Shown here piece by piece: positions 16,668-23,056 of a stretch of DNA of 64,000 nt (position 1 is its first letter; each line of letters begins with the position of its first letter). Position numbers and translations under genes: made by a program. The notes below the pieces were generated by a model. It ran no database searches and had not been told where the DNA came from. It saw only the letters and a program-made list of their open reading frames with translations. Origin of the DNA: VXRN01 sp963664365 (GTDB lineage Bacteria > Chloroflexota > Dehalococcoidia > Lucifugimonadales > UBA1123). The stretch lies in contig OY761144.1 in NCBI GenBank assembly GCA_963664365.1, forward strand, positions 2,790,001 through 2,854,000, written 5' to 3'.

Positions 16668-17021
16668 CTAGACGCTGAACGACGTGCCGCAGCCGCACGT
16701 GGTCTTGGCGTTCGGGTTGTTGAACACGAACCCCTTGCCGTTGAGTCCGCCGGAGTATTCGAGAATCGTCCCGGCGAGGAAGATGTACGACTTGCGGTCC
16801 ACGAAGAGCTTCATGCCATGCTCTTCGACGACCTTATCCTCTTCAAGGGGGGTGTCCACGAGATCGAGGACGTAGGTCATCCCTGCGCAGCCTCCGCCCT
16901 TGACCGATACCCGCAGGTTGGAGTCCGGCTTTCCAGACTGCTGCGCGAATACGCGGACATGGCTGGCGGCTTCTTCCGAGATGTTGATTGTGAGTGGCGC
17001 CGGCGCGGTCTTCTGCATCAT
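16668..17021 (-). CDS. A-type iron-sulfur carrier (IscA/ErpA family)
   Basis: A 117-residue HesB/IscA-family protein. The three cysteines are in place: Cys45 in GGGCAGMTY and Cys109/Cys111 in TTCGCGTSF. It carries or inserts Fe-S clusters in the cytoplasm. ATG 17021 has AGGAG at good spacing; the in-frame TTG at 17030 does not. It lies just upstream of ygfZ and is probably co-transcribed. Confidence 0.92.
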   Translation of the reverse strand: MMQKTAPAPLTINISEEAASHVRVFAQQSGKPDSNLRVSVKGGGCAGMTYVLDLVDTPLEEDKVVEEHGMKLFVDRKSYIFLAGTILEYSGGLNGKGFVFNNPNAKTTCGCGTSFSV

Positions 17022-17250
17022 ATCTCCCAACTCCTAGAGTCAGTGGACCGGCCGGGTCAGCCGGTCATAGTGTTACTCCGGATTGTACTAGCTGGCAGAA
17101 GGCCAGTCAATTTACCCTGCGACCGCCGGGGGCGTCATTCCTCGCCCAGCGTGACTGACTCCGCCTGCACCGCAAGAAGTCGGCAGCGACGTCATGTTAG
17201 CCGCCCCTCACTCGGGAATGATACAATTGTCACGAAGGAGGCAAATAAAA

Positions 17251-17490
17251 ATGGCTGACAATCAGAAGCAGCAGCTTAAACCCTGGCCCAAAAAATATCC
17301 GGGCGTCCACGTGTCTAAGACATTCCCCGTGGGGCCGGATCCCAACCGCCCCACACGTATCGACATGATCCCCGGGAAAAAGTACCCGGGAGTCCATGTG
17401 TCTAAGACATTTCCAGTGGGACCTGACCCCCATCGTCCCACGCGCACTGACACGGGACAGGCGCCAGACCAAGAACCCGATCAAGAGTGA
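17251..17490 (+). CDS. Tandem-repeat mini-protein coupled to a PIN gene
   Basis: A 79-residue protein, ATG preceded by GGAGG at 17236-17241. Residues 14-36 and 43-65 are near-identical 23-residue repeats beginning KKYPGVHVSKTFPVGPDP and ending RPTR, joined by a 6-residue spacer, with an acidic tail (PDQEPDQE). The DNA copies (17290-17358 and 17377-17445) differ at 13 codons, 12 of them synonymous, so the peptide has been held by selection. Its TGA overlaps the GTG of the PIN gene. No known antitoxin fold is evident; an antitoxin, adaptor or peptide-precursor role are all possible. Confidence 0.7.
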   Translation: MADNQKQQLKPWPKKYPGVHVSKTFPVGPDPNRPTRIDMIPGKKYPGVHVSKTFPVGPDPHRPTRTDTGQAPDQEPDQE

Positions 17491-18056
17491 CGCGGCCCAC
17501 AGAAGATCCTGACGTACCCAGTCTGTTTCTGGACACCAACATCATCCTGGATGTGCTCTGGGCCAGGGAGACAGGTGACGATTCCGCCGAACTCGTCGAG
17601 AGCATACGAAATCGAGGATGGCGCGCTGTGACTTCATCCTTTGCCATAATGGAAGTCACATCCCAAGAACAAGAGGAGCGGTATGTAGAAGACCAGAGGC
17701 GGGAGGGCATCCCGTTTCGGAACATCTACCGTCAGTTGGGGAACCGCGTTACTGATTCCGGTCGGCTGAGAAATATTCACCTACGCACTCAGCGCCTTCT
17801 GAGATTGAGGTTGCCCTTCCTCGAATATCTGTGGATTGGCGACGAGGGCTGGGGTGAAGCCATGAGACTATGCGGCGAGACTGATATAGACCCCTCAGAC
17901 TGCATCAATCTAGCTGTTGCAAAATTCAACGGCGCGTTCGTATTCGTCACCAAGGACGGCGCGCTGCTAAGAAGGATCGGGTCCCAGTTGCCGGGTTACA
18001 TTGAGGCCGCCCGTCCCAACCAAGTGGACGACACGATAGGGAGTTTCAACATATAA
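17487..18056 (+). CDS. PIN-like domain protein (putative RNase)
   Basis: A 189-residue protein with a PIN-type nuclease layout: LFLDTNIILDVL at residues 13-24 (first catalytic Asp16), a mid-domain acidic residue in SSFAIMEV (Glu56), and a C-terminal DPSDCINLAVAKFNGAFVFVTKDG with further acids. It is longer than typical VapC (about 130 residues), with an arginine-rich middle region. The GTG start overlaps the TGA of the repeat mini-protein (GTGA), so the two are translationally coupled like a toxin-antitoxin pair. Confidence 0.72.
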   Translation: MTRPTEDPDVPSLFLDTNIILDVLWARETGDDSAELVESIRNRGWRAVTSSFAIMEVTSQEQEERYVEDQRREGIPFRNIYRQLGNRVTDSGRLRNIHLRTQRLLRLRLPFLEYLWIGDEGWGEAMRLCGETDIDPSDCINLAVAKFNGAFVFVTKDGALLRRIGSQLPGYIEAARPNQVDDTIGSFNI

Positions 18057-18073
18057 GCTCCATTCTTCGCCTT

Positions 18074-18997
18074 CTACTCCCCCAGCGCCTCGCGGATCGC
18101 CTCCGGTGTTGTGTTCACCTTTACGCCCGCCCGCTCCTCCTGCAGCGTCATCGACACCCTCTGGTCACGCTCAGCCCAGCCCCTGTTCAGCGCCTCCGTC
18201 ATATCCGCCAGAGAAAGATTCGCCATCCTCATCGGCACGTCGTATTGCCTTCCCAACTGGCACGTCAGGTCAATGTCCTTCCTTCCCAGCCAGAGCGGGA
18301 AGTCAGGAGGATCGTATCTGTCTATCAGGAAGTGTTCCTTCAGACGCTCGAACACGCCGCTCCTCCCCAGCGCCCCCTGCCGCACCGCAAGCCACAGGTC
18401 GAGCGGGTCCACACCGGCCTTTACCCCCATCGTGAAGACCTCTGCCAGCGCCGTCTGGATTATGTACACCATGCCATTGTGTACCAGCTTGGTCACCGAC
18501 CCCGCGCCCACCGGCCCCACGTAGTACGGCTCGTCGCCTATCGAGTCCAAGACCGGCTTCACCTGCTCATAGACTTCCTTGTCTCCGCCGACCCATATCG
18601 CGAGCCTGCCAGACTGCGCCCCGACCGGTCCGCCGCTGACCGGAGCGTCCAGAACGTGAATGCCGCGCGGCTCAAGCTCCGCGTGAATCCTCCGAATCAA
18701 GTCCGGCGAGCTTGTGCTCAGGTCCAGATAAACCTTCCCATCGCTCAGACCCTCGCCAAGCCCGTCCTCGCCGAGCGCGACCGCTTCCACCTCCACAGGC
18801 CCCGGCAGCGACGTCAGTACGACCTCCGACCGCTCCGCAACCTCCCGCGGCGTGTCCGCCCACTCCGCGCCCATCTCAAGGTGCGGCGTAGCCGATTCCC
18901 GCCTGATATCGTGGACGACAAGACGATTCCCGCCACGTATCGCGTTCATCGCCATTGGCCCGCCCATCGTCCCAAGCCCGATAAATCCAACGTCCAT
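18074..18997 (-). CDS. NAD(P)-dependent 3-hydroxyisobutyrate-dehydrogenase family enzyme
   Basis: A 307-residue beta-hydroxyacid dehydrogenase. The N-terminal Rossmann motif GFIGLGTMGGPMA, the substrate-loop DAPVSGGPVGAQSG and the catalytic-lysine region KLVHNGM are all present. It oxidises a 3-hydroxyacid such as hydroxyisobutyrate, tartronate semialdehyde or a related substrate; which one is not clear. ATG 18997 fits the family start; an in-frame ATG at 19012 would add five residues and overlap the remnant at 19009. Confidence 0.88.
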   Translation of the reverse strand: MDVGFIGLGTMGGPMAMNAIRGGNRLVVHDIRRESATPHLEMGAEWADTPREVAERSEVVLTSLPGPVEVEAVALGEDGLGEGLSDGKVYLDLSTSSPDLIRRIHAELEPRGIHVLDAPVSGGPVGAQSGRLAIWVGGDKEVYEQVKPVLDSIGDEPYYVGPVGAGSVTKLVHNGMVYIIQTALAEVFTMGVKAGVDPLDLWLAVRQGALGRSGVFERLKEHFLIDRYDPPDFPLWLGRKDIDLTCQLGRQYDVPMRMANLSLADMTEALNRGWAERDQRVSMTLQEERAGVKVNTTPEAIREALGE

Positions 18998-19008
18998 GAT
19001 TCTGTCCC

Positions 19009-19152
19009 TCACTCCGTACTTCCAGACTCCACCGGCGCGGCATCCCGTCCTGCCCCATTCGACTCCACCATCGGCTCGTTAGTCGTCTGAGCGCCCATCA
19101 GCCCCGTCTTGTCGTCCTGCCAGGGCTGCTCGGTAAAGTGACCTATGAACAT
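19009..19152 (-). pseudogene. N-terminal remnant of an LLM flavin oxidoreductase
   Basis: A 47-codon frame (ATG 19152 to TGA 19009) beginning MFIGHFTEQPWQDD and continuing TGLMGAQTT. This resembles the start of luciferase-like flavin monooxygenases (M...FTE.PYQD...G..G). The remainder of such a gene, about 350 residues, is missing, and the frame ends at the start of the hydroxyacid dehydrogenase. It probably marks a deletion. A functional micro-protein is less likely. Confidence 0.4.
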
Positions 19153-19209
19153 GAACTCTCTATCCCCCTACTGCTTGGCGCCCAATCGTTCAATATCAAT
19201 ACGCAGCAA

Positions 19210-19458
19210 CTACACTGGGGCCTTGAACGACTGCCCCAAGGGCTCGAACTCCTCCACGTCCTCAGTCGCCAGCTTGTGGCTGATCCGCTCGAAGAGCTTG
19301 ACCGTATCGATTGAATAGAGACGTTCGCCGCAACGCAGACAACACTCGGCATCGACCGTTACGGCAGCAACGTTGTCGCCTCCACGCAACAATTTCTCTA
19401 CCTCCTTTTCCACCAATTCACTACCACACCTCGGGCATTTACCAAGCAGGTTCATCAT
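19210..19458 (-). CDS. YgiT-type zinc-finger antitoxin
   Basis: An 82-residue protein with two CxxC pairs (CPRCG and CLRCG) flanking a short beta region, the YgiT-type zinc finger found in MqsA N-termini and stand-alone antitoxins. It has no C-terminal HTH. The start overlaps the end of the upstream DUF4258 gene by 4 nt, a typical toxin-antitoxin arrangement. Confidence 0.82.
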   Translation of the reverse strand: MMNLLGKCPRCGSELVEKEVEKLLRGGDNVAAVTVDAECCLRCGERLYSIDTVKLFERISHKLATEDVEEFEPLGQSFKAPV

Positions 19459-19766
19459 AGCCTCCTTTCACGCCAGTCAATCCATAGATTCGTATCAGGG
19501 CGGTACACAGTAACTAATACAGCGATACGAACCTCCTGGCTATAGGCCCAGACGCTGTGTATCGGCTCTTGGCTGGAAGTGTTTCCGTAAATCAAGCAAC
19601 TGGGATAGGGCTTGTCATCTGGGTAGTCTTCAATCACTTCGCCTTGAAAAACACTGACAAATATGTCGTCGTATGATAACTGGTCTTTTTCGGCTTCATC
19701 ATGGGCGTGGTCGGTGACGTGGACTCTACGTTGGCGGATCGCCCCAGTAATGTCTTCAATGTTCAT
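19455..19766 (-). CDS. DUF4258 protein, probable toxin
   Basis: A 103-residue protein of the DUF4258 type, distantly related to MqsR/RelE-fold RNases. It has VHVTDHAHDEAEKD, the conserved GEVIEDYPDDKPYPSCLIYG, and IAVLVTVYRPD near the C-terminus. It is coupled to the YgiT-type antitoxin downstream; toxin first, antitoxin second is the MqsRA order. Confidence 0.82.
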   Translation of the reverse strand: MNIEDITGAIRQRRVHVTDHAHDEAEKDQLSYDDIFVSVFQGEVIEDYPDDKPYPSCLIYGNTSSQEPIHSVWAYSQEVRIAVLVTVYRPDTNLWIDWRERRL

Positions 19767-19791
19767 ATGGTCATCGTACGGGAGAGCGTAA

Positions 19792-20787
19792 TCATTTCAT
19801 ACCCGGCCCAAGACTTTCTACCGTCTCCCTGAACCCTTCCAGTCTCGGAAGCAGCAGTGGGCTGTCCACGCCCGCGTCCACGTACTCTTGGATGCGCTCC
19901 CGGCAGCGCGCCGCGTCGCCAAGCAGATAACACGACTCCGCAAGATCATCCGACACGTACTTTGAGGCTCCCACCTCATCGCCTCTCGCTATCAGTTCCC
20001 TAACCGGGCCGAGGATCGACACGTCGAACCCGCTTTGTCCCAGCAGGACCTCGCCCGTATGCGGCTCCGCAATCAGACGAGCCACGCGCTCCCGGAGGCC
20101 CTGCATCAGCGAGTCCGGATCGTCCGTGAGCCTTACGATCAGCATACACTCTATATCGACTGCCCCCGGATCTCGTCCCGCTTCCCTCGCTGCCTGCCTC
20201 ACCTCCGAGGCCGCCCATCTTACGTACTCGACCGGCGCGTACGCATTCAGAAGCGCTCCGTCCGCGACCTCTCCCGCGAGCCGCAGAGCCTTCGGACCTA
20301 TCGCCGCCAGATAGATTGGCAATCTATCTTGGACCGGGCGCATCGCCAGTCCAACGTTCCGCAGCCTTACGCCCGCGTACTCCGACGACACGCGCTCGCC
20401 GCTCCACATGGAACGCAGCGCGCCGACCGTTCCCCGCAGCCTGGCCAGCGGAGCCGTGTAGTCCATACCCATCCGGCCCTCGATCACCTCCGCGTCGCTC
20501 CGACCAAGTCCCAGCGTCAGTCTGCCGCCGCTCAGACGGTCGATCGTGGCCGCGCCCATTCCCAGCAGCGCCGGACTCCGGGTGTACGGGTTCACCACTC
20601 CGACACCCAGCCTGATCCGGTCGGTTTTCGCCGCCAGGTATCCCAGCATCGAAAACGTCTCTTCGTGAAAGTACCTCTCCGTCACCCACAGCGAGTCAAA
20701 ACCCGCGTCCTCAGCCAGCCGGCCGTAGCCCGCAAGCTCGGCCCCCGAGTCGATGCCGTGGTATAGGACTATGCCGGGTTGACCCAT
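19792..20787 (-). CDS. LLM-class flavin-dependent oxidoreductase
   Basis: A 331-residue luciferase-like TIM-barrel protein with an F420/FMN type pattern: FDSLWVTERYF, TDRIRLGVGVVNPYTRSPALLGMGAATIDRLSGGR, LGLGRSD, and PIYLAAIGPKALRLAGEVADG. Length is typical of stand-alone LLM oxidoreductases. The cofactor (FMN or F420) and substrate are not decided by sequence. Two other LLM-type sequences occur in the window (54303-55490 and the remnant at 19009). Confidence 0.87.
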   Translation of the reverse strand: MGQPGIVLYHGIDSGAELAGYGRLAEDAGFDSLWVTERYFHEETFSMLGYLAAKTDRIRLGVGVVNPYTRSPALLGMGAATIDRLSGGRLTLGLGRSDAEVIEGRMGMDYTAPLARLRGTVGALRSMWSGERVSSEYAGVRLRNVGLAMRPVQDRLPIYLAAIGPKALRLAGEVADGALLNAYAPVEYVRWAASEVRQAAREAGRDPGAVDIECMLIVRLTDDPDSLMQGLRERVARLIAEPHTGEVLLGQSGFDVSILGPVRELIARGDEVGASKYVSDDLAESCYLLGDAARCRERIQEYVDAGVDSPLLLPRLEGFRETVESLGPGMK

Positions 20788-20813
20788 GTTCTACATATCC
20801 CCACTACTGATTC

Positions 20814-20822
20814 TGATATACT
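20814..20822 (+). promoter_or_regulatory. Extended -10 promoter of tRNA-Gly
   Basis: TGATATACT (TGn plus TATACT) ends 8 nt before the first base of the tRNA, so transcription would begin nearly at the mature 5' end. No good -35 is visible, consistent with an extended -10 promoter. Confidence 0.5.
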
Positions 20823-20830
20823 GACGTGGT

Positions 20831-20904
20831 GCCCTAGTAGCTCAGATGGATAGAGCGCGACCGTGCCAAGGTCAAGGCCGGGGGTTCGAGTCCCCCCTAG
20901 GGCA
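20831..20904 (+). tRNA. tRNA-Gly (GCC)
   Basis: A complete 74-nt cloverleaf: acceptor GCCCTAG/CTAGGGC, D-arm GCTC/GAGC, anticodon loop GTGCCAA with anticodon GCC at 20865-20867, and T-arm GGGGG-TTCGAGT-CCCCC. CCA is not encoded. Odd points are G at position 32 (normally a pyrimidine) and a C-A mismatch at 27-43 at the top of the anticodon stem. The rest closely follows bacterial glycine tRNAs. Confidence 0.93.
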
Positions 20905-20929
20905 CTGTACACAATTCACCGCCGTTGAC

Positions 20930-20958
20930 TTGACAATTTCGCCCATGCGATGTAATCT
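20930..20958 (+). promoter_or_regulatory. Probable promoter of a small RNA
   Basis: A perfect TTGACA at 20930-20935, a 17-nt spacer, and TAATCT (weak -10) at 20953-20958. The only thing downstream in this direction before an opposing gene is a structured segment ending in a terminator hairpin at 21031-21057. Confidence 0.5.
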
Positions 20959-20963
20959 ACGTC

Positions 20964-21057
20964 TACCTTGGCATGGTCGCTCGGAGTCCACTGAGTGACG
21001 GGATCGTTCCAAACGGTCTTACTGAGAAAGCCCGCCCTGGAATCCTGGGCGGGTTTT
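20964..21057 (+). ncRNA. Putative structured small RNA
   Basis: About 94 nt between a promoter and an intrinsic terminator, with three consecutive hairpins and no reading frame of note. Hairpin 1: GTCGCTC (20976-20982) with GAGTGAC (20993-20999), 7 bp including one G-U. Hairpin 2: GATCGT (21002-21007) with ACGGTC (21013-21018), loop TCCAA. Hairpin 3: the terminator CCCGCCC/GGGCGGG followed by TTTT. It does not match any RNA family that I recognise. It converges on the gene at 21078-21830, so it is not a leader. Confidence 0.5.
21031..21057 (+). terminator. Intrinsic terminator
   Basis: CCCGCCC (21031-21037), a 9-nt loop, GGGCGGG (21047-21053), then TTTT. It ends the putative small RNA and may also serve the convergent gene on the other strand. 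Confidence 0.75.
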
Positions 21058-21077
21058 CCTTTTGGGAACAAAGGCCA

Positions 21078-21830
21078 TCACGCCGACTCCAGCGAACGTA
21101 TCTCGTCCTCCACCTGGCCGAGCTTCACGTACTCCTCCGACAGCAGGTGGAAGCAACGCTGCAAGTACAGGTTGGTGAGCCTCGACGCCATCTCCCCGCC
21201 GGACGCCGCCGCGTCCGCGAGACGGCCCACCTGGTGATTCTCCGGCAGGTGACGGCCGAGGGTCACGATCTCCGTGTGCGTCTCGCTCGATAGCGCCTCG
21301 TCCCCTGAACCCACCGCGTCCCGAAGACGCCCGACCAGCCGAGTAAGCTCGCTCAGCTTGTCCTGGTCGCTCATCAGGCCGTACAGCACGTCGTTGACGC
21401 TGAGCTCGTCCCCGCCGTCAGACACTTCCACAGGCGCGGGAACTTTCCCCTCCGCCTTCTCGGTGTACAGGTCCACGTACCAGGTGATAACGTCGTTCAC
21501 CAAGCCCAGCATGTGCCCCACGTCCGACACCGACGTCGTCCCTCCGAAGATGACGTCGTCCTCCCGCATCTCCGCCAAGCTCTCGACGTAGTCCATGCCG
21601 TCAACCGGCTCCGGAGCCGGCGGGAACGCGAACGCCGACAACTCCTTCGGGGACATCTCACCTATCTGGTTCATTAGAAACGGCGGCACATACTTGGACA
21701 CGTCCACGTGGATGGGCATGATGACGAGATACGTCACCAGCACGTCGTCCGTATCCTGAGAGTTTTTGAAGTAGATCAGCGCGTGCCCTCTCGGGCTGTC
21801 CGCCGACCCGCGTTCGAAGACGAAATCCAT
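21078..21830 (-). CDS. Hypothetical protein
   Basis: A 250-residue soluble acidic protein that I do not recognise. The first 80 residues look beta-rich (FVFERGS..SPRGHALIYFKN...VTYLVIMPIHVDVSKYVPPFL), the second half is helical (about residues 135-245). There are no membrane segments and no obvious catalytic motif. It lies upstream of and opposite to the small RNA, and downstream of hpt in the same direction. Confidence 0.7.
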   Translation of the reverse strand: MDFVFERGSADSPRGHALIYFKNSQDTDDVLVTYLVIMPIHVDVSKYVPPFLMNQIGEMSPKELSAFAFPPAPEPVDGMDYVESLAEMREDDVIFGGTTSVSDVGHMLGLVNDVITWYVDLYTEKAEGKVPAPVEVSDGGDELSVNDVLYGLMSDQDKLSELTRLVGRLRDAVGSGDEALSSETHTEIVTLGRHLPENHQVGRLADAAASGGEMASRLTNLYLQRCFHLLSEEYVKLGQVEDEIRSLESA

Positions 21831-21870
21831 ACCTCTATCCCCTCCTCAGAATGTCCCTGCACTTCCTCGA

Positions 21871-22413
21871 TTATACTCCAACCGCCGCCATTTCAGTACA
21901 CCCCTCCATCTCACAAACATCCCGAAGGTTTCGGTATGCGCCGTCATAGTCCATCCCATATCCCACCACGAACACGTCAGGCGCCTCGAACCCGACGTAA
22001 GACGCCCTGACGTCGTGCGTCCGGCGAGAGGGCTTGTCCAGCAGCGTGCATACCTTGACCGACGACGCTCCCATGTCGGACAACTCCTCCACCAGGCGCG
22101 CGCACGTCGCGCCCGTATCCATTATGCCGTCCACGATCAGCGCGTGCCGTCCCTCGATCCGGTCGCGCGTCGGCAGCCAATCAACCTTCACCTCTCCCGA
22201 CTCCGCGCCGCCATAGCTCCGCACCCGCGCAGTCGCCACGTCCACGGTTTGCGGGAACGCCCGCATCAGGTCCGCCAGAAAGCAGACCGCCCCGTCCATC
22301 GCGCCCACCAGCACAAGCTCCGACAGATCGTAGTCCTCGCCTATCTGCACGGCGAGCCTCGCCACCGCCTGCGCTATCTCACTTTCGGAAATCAAAACGT
22401 CTCCCAGCTTCAT
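21871..22413 (-). CDS. hpt: Hypoxanthine phosphoribosyltransferase
   Basis: A 180-residue type I phosphoribosyltransferase that salvages hypoxanthine or guanine to IMP or GMP. The PRPP loop is ALIVDGIMDTGATCARL (family usually VEDIIDTG; here VDGIMDTG). LVGAMDGAVCFLADLMR, the YGG flap near residue 70 and the C-terminal PDVFVVGYGMDYDGAYRNL match HPRT. It is probably a single gene or linked to the 21078 gene. Confidence 0.88.
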   Translation of the reverse strand: MKLGDVLISESEIAQAVARLAVQIGEDYDLSELVLVGAMDGAVCFLADLMRAFPQTVDVATARVRSYGGAESGEVKVDWLPTRDRIEGRHALIVDGIMDTGATCARLVEELSDMGASSVKVCTLLDKPSRRTHDVRASYVGFEAPDVFVVGYGMDYDGAYRNLRDVCEMEGCTEMAAVGV

Positions 22414-22466
22414 CTATATCCTCCGAACCTGTCCTAGATTAGTAGGCGGCGCTCTACTCCCCACCC

Positions 22467-22518
22467 CTGGATTCCGGCCCCGTATCGGGGTACGGGGCAG
22501 GCTCTTCGCCGGAATCAC
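22467..22518. repeat. Dispersed palindromic repeat, compound copy
   Basis: CTGGATTCCGGCC ... GCCGGAATCACC with an inner CCGTATCGGGGTACGGGGCAG insertion. It is a longer version of the repeat at 22579 and 25403, and it shares its inner part with 49553-49601. Confidence 0.7.
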
Positions 22519-22578
22519 CATGGCCTTGTCAGGCCACATAAGAGGATGAAAATGGCGTGGCCCAGCCCCGGGCCTCTC

Positions 22579-22606
22579 TGGATTCCGGCCTTCGCCGGAA
22601 TGACGG
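22579..22606. repeat. Dispersed palindromic repeat
   Basis: TGGATTCCGGCCTTCGCCGG followed by AATGACGG; the core ATTCCGGC-CTTC-GCCGGAAT is a perfect 8-bp hairpin (22582-22601). The same sequence is at 25403-25430. Confidence 0.8.
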
Positions 22607-22750
22607 TTTGGTTGGTGTGGCTGCTATTTTCATGGTAATGACGGATGAGTAGAGCATACCAACCCCGTATCGGAGTACGGGACATGCTTGGGACAGTAAC
22701 ATATCCTCCCGAAATCTACATTGAGCCGCCCGAACATTGTATAGTTCAGA

Positions 22751-23047
22751 ATGGGGGCCACATTGAACGTAGCGACCGCGAGAATCACGCTCAGGCTGCC
22801 AGCCTGCCATAGCCTGAAGGACAAGCGCCGAGTCGTCAAGTCCATCTGCCAGCGCGCGCAAAACAGGTTCAACGTCTCCATCGCCGAGATAGACTCTCAC
22901 GACCTCTGGCAGACGGCATCCCTCGGCATCGCCTGCGTCTCCGGGAGCGGCCGACACGCGGCGCGGATGCTCGATACCGTCATAGCCTTCATCGAGTCGG
23001 ACCGTCCAGACGCCGAGATCATAGACTGCGAGATCGAGACCATCTAG
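22751..23047 (+). CDS. DUF503 family protein
   Basis: A 98-residue protein of the DUF503 family: LRLPACHSLKDKRRVVKSI, a RF.VSIAEID segment and QTASLGIACVSG match the small ferredoxin-like fold. Bacterial homologues (YlxP) often sit near rbfA, but not here. The helicase gene starts 9 bp after its stop, so the two are likely co-transcribed. Confidence 0.88.
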   Translation: MGATLNVATARITLRLPACHSLKDKRRVVKSICQRAQNRFNVSIAEIDSHDLWQTASLGIACVSGSGRHAARMLDTVIAFIESDRPDAEIIDCEIETI

Positions 23048-23056
23048 CCCCACACC

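Larger units (their letters stand above)
22414..22750. other. Intergenic region with palindromic repeats
   Basis: About 340 bp between divergent genes, made largely of dispersed repeats (22467-22518 and 22579-22606). The remainder shows no gene. The start of the DUF503 gene is preceded at 22740-22745 by TATAGT, only 5 nt before the ATG, so a near-leaderless transcript is possible. Confidence 0.55.
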
